Below are positions 63,469 to 64,000 of a stretch of DNA of 64,000 nt, one piece after another. Each line of letters begins with the position of its first letter. Position 1 is the first letter of the stretch. The DNA lies in NCBI RefSeq assembly GCF_003364295.1, contig NZ_NXLO01000001.1:401411-465410 (forward strand). Direction: 5' to 3'. The translations under genes and the position numbers were made by a program. Under the pieces are notes generated by a model that was not told where the DNA came from, did no database searches, and saw only the letters and a list, made by a program, of their open reading frames with translations. The stretch is from Helicobacter sp. MIT 99-5507 (GTDB taxonomy: Bacteria > Campylobacterota > Campylobacteria > Campylobacterales > Helicobacteraceae).

Positions 63469-63999
63469 ATGAAAAGAAATGGATTTTCAATGATTGAATT
63501 AGTATTCGTTATCGTTATTTTAGGTGTGCTTGCTGCTGTTGCTGTGCCTAGATTCGTAACTACAAGGACAGATGCGCAAGTGGCAATGGCAAGAAGTGAT
63601 ATTGCTTCTACACTAAAAGCAATCCCTGCAAGAGTTTTTGCAGAAAACCTAGACCCTACACAATCAGCTCCTGCTGGATTTTCAAATTGGGGTGAGTGGA
63701 TGATAGATACAGGAGGACTAGATAAAGGTAGATGGAAATCTGGTGGAAATGATATTCAACCACAAGGAAATGGAACAACAGCTAATAATGGACACACAAC
63801 ACACCAACAAGTTGGTTGTGGAAGTATTATATCAATAGAGCCTGCAACTGGAAACTTAATCTTTGACCCAAATAAAATTGCTGGTACAGCAGCTAATGGT
63901 GGTAGTGGAGGAACTTTTTGTAAAGCACTAAAAGAATCTTACCCAAGTGGATCAAATAGAATTATCCCACTTGCTACAACTGGAGCAGTGAAATTCTAA
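63469..63999 (+). CDS. Pilin/pseudopilin-like protein, copy 3
   Basis: 176 residues. Prepilin N-terminus NGFSMIELVFVIVILG, C-terminus identical to the other two copies; the middle differs again (GGNDIQPQGNGTTANNGH, QQVGCGSIISIEP). GGAGAAAG precedes the ATG. It ends one base before the window end. Confidence 0.85.
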   Translation: MKRNGFSMIELVFVIVILGVLAAVAVPRFVTTRTDAQVAMARSDIASTLKAIPARVFAENLDPTQSAPAGFSNWGEWMIDTGGLDKGRWKSGGNDIQPQGNGTTANNGHTTHQQVGCGSIISIEPATGNLIFDPNKIAGTAANGGSGGTFCKALKESYPSGSNRIIPLATTGAVKF

Positions 64000-64000
64000 A

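Noticed and set aside
1..64000. CRISPR arrays, tRNA or rRNA genes, prophage
   Set aside because: No regularly spaced repeats, cloverleaf or rRNA signature, or phage structural genes were seen; the repeats found are dispersed or homopolymeric.

Overview
The window is AT-rich DNA from an epsilonproteobacterium, most likely an enterohepatic Helicobacter. Supporting signs are a flaB-type flagellin behind a sigma-54 promoter with a Maf gene after it, the cbpA-hspR-rarA gene order known from H. pylori, DUF3972 and DUF2972 proteins, nspC-type polyamine synthesis, a greatly oversized GuaA, and many poly-G tracts in surface-glycan genes. I saw no tRNA, rRNA, CRISPR array, prophage or intact transposase.

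1-19.1 kb is a surface-glycan locus, almost all on the + strand, with overlapping or closely spaced genes. Its first part builds and decorates sugars: acyl carrier protein, SDR, AMP-ligase, three left-handed beta-helix acyltransferases, a DegT-like aminotransferase, a double formyltransferase, an ATP-grasp ligase, a WbqC protein and a FabH/SDR chimera. Its second part has glycosyltransferases, two methyltransferases, a radical SAM protein, UDP-glucuronate decarboxylase and UDP-glucose dehydrogenase. Eleven G8-G11 tracts lie in this stretch. Four genes are readable through an internal tract or blocked by one; six tracts sit at gene 3' ends, where tract length sets the stop codon relative to the next start.

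19.3-25.4 kb is an accessory, partly decaying zone. It holds a serine hydrolase, two small minus-strand genes, a frameshifted metallophosphoesterase, an intact single-domain globin with an NssR-like operator, a cluster of short palindromic repeats, a DUF285 protein, a broken Tat-type aldo/keto reductase and a broken transporter.

25.4-34.8 kb is a minus-strand defence region. One operon runs TIR protein, small membrane protein, membrane-anchored TIR protein, restriction enzyme, DNA methyltransferase, with overlapping stop and start codons at several junctions. Next come two more restriction-modification pairs, bounded by a 63/64-bp direct repeat of the 3' end of guaA, as expected for an element inserted at guaA.

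34.8-39.4 kb is guaA itself, 1543-1544 codons, with four acetyltransferase domains and a Tag-type DNA glycosylase inserted in frame. 39.5-42.6 kb is an ExbB/ExbD pair followed by a 58-residue membrane protein and a 673-residue coiled-coil membrane protein resembling the ZorA/TolQ plan.

42.7-64 kb is mostly core genome: cbpA-hspR-rarA, bioB, topA, flaB-maf, tsaD, agmatine deiminase, gatB, nspC, a DUF2147-YciI-MFS cluster and purE-DUF3972-DUF89. Set into it are three copies of a pilin-like gene with conserved ends and different middles, each behind a poly-A tract, and a phase-variable DUF2972 gene. Several single-base frameshifts fall in short homopolymers, so some pseudogenes could be assembly errors.
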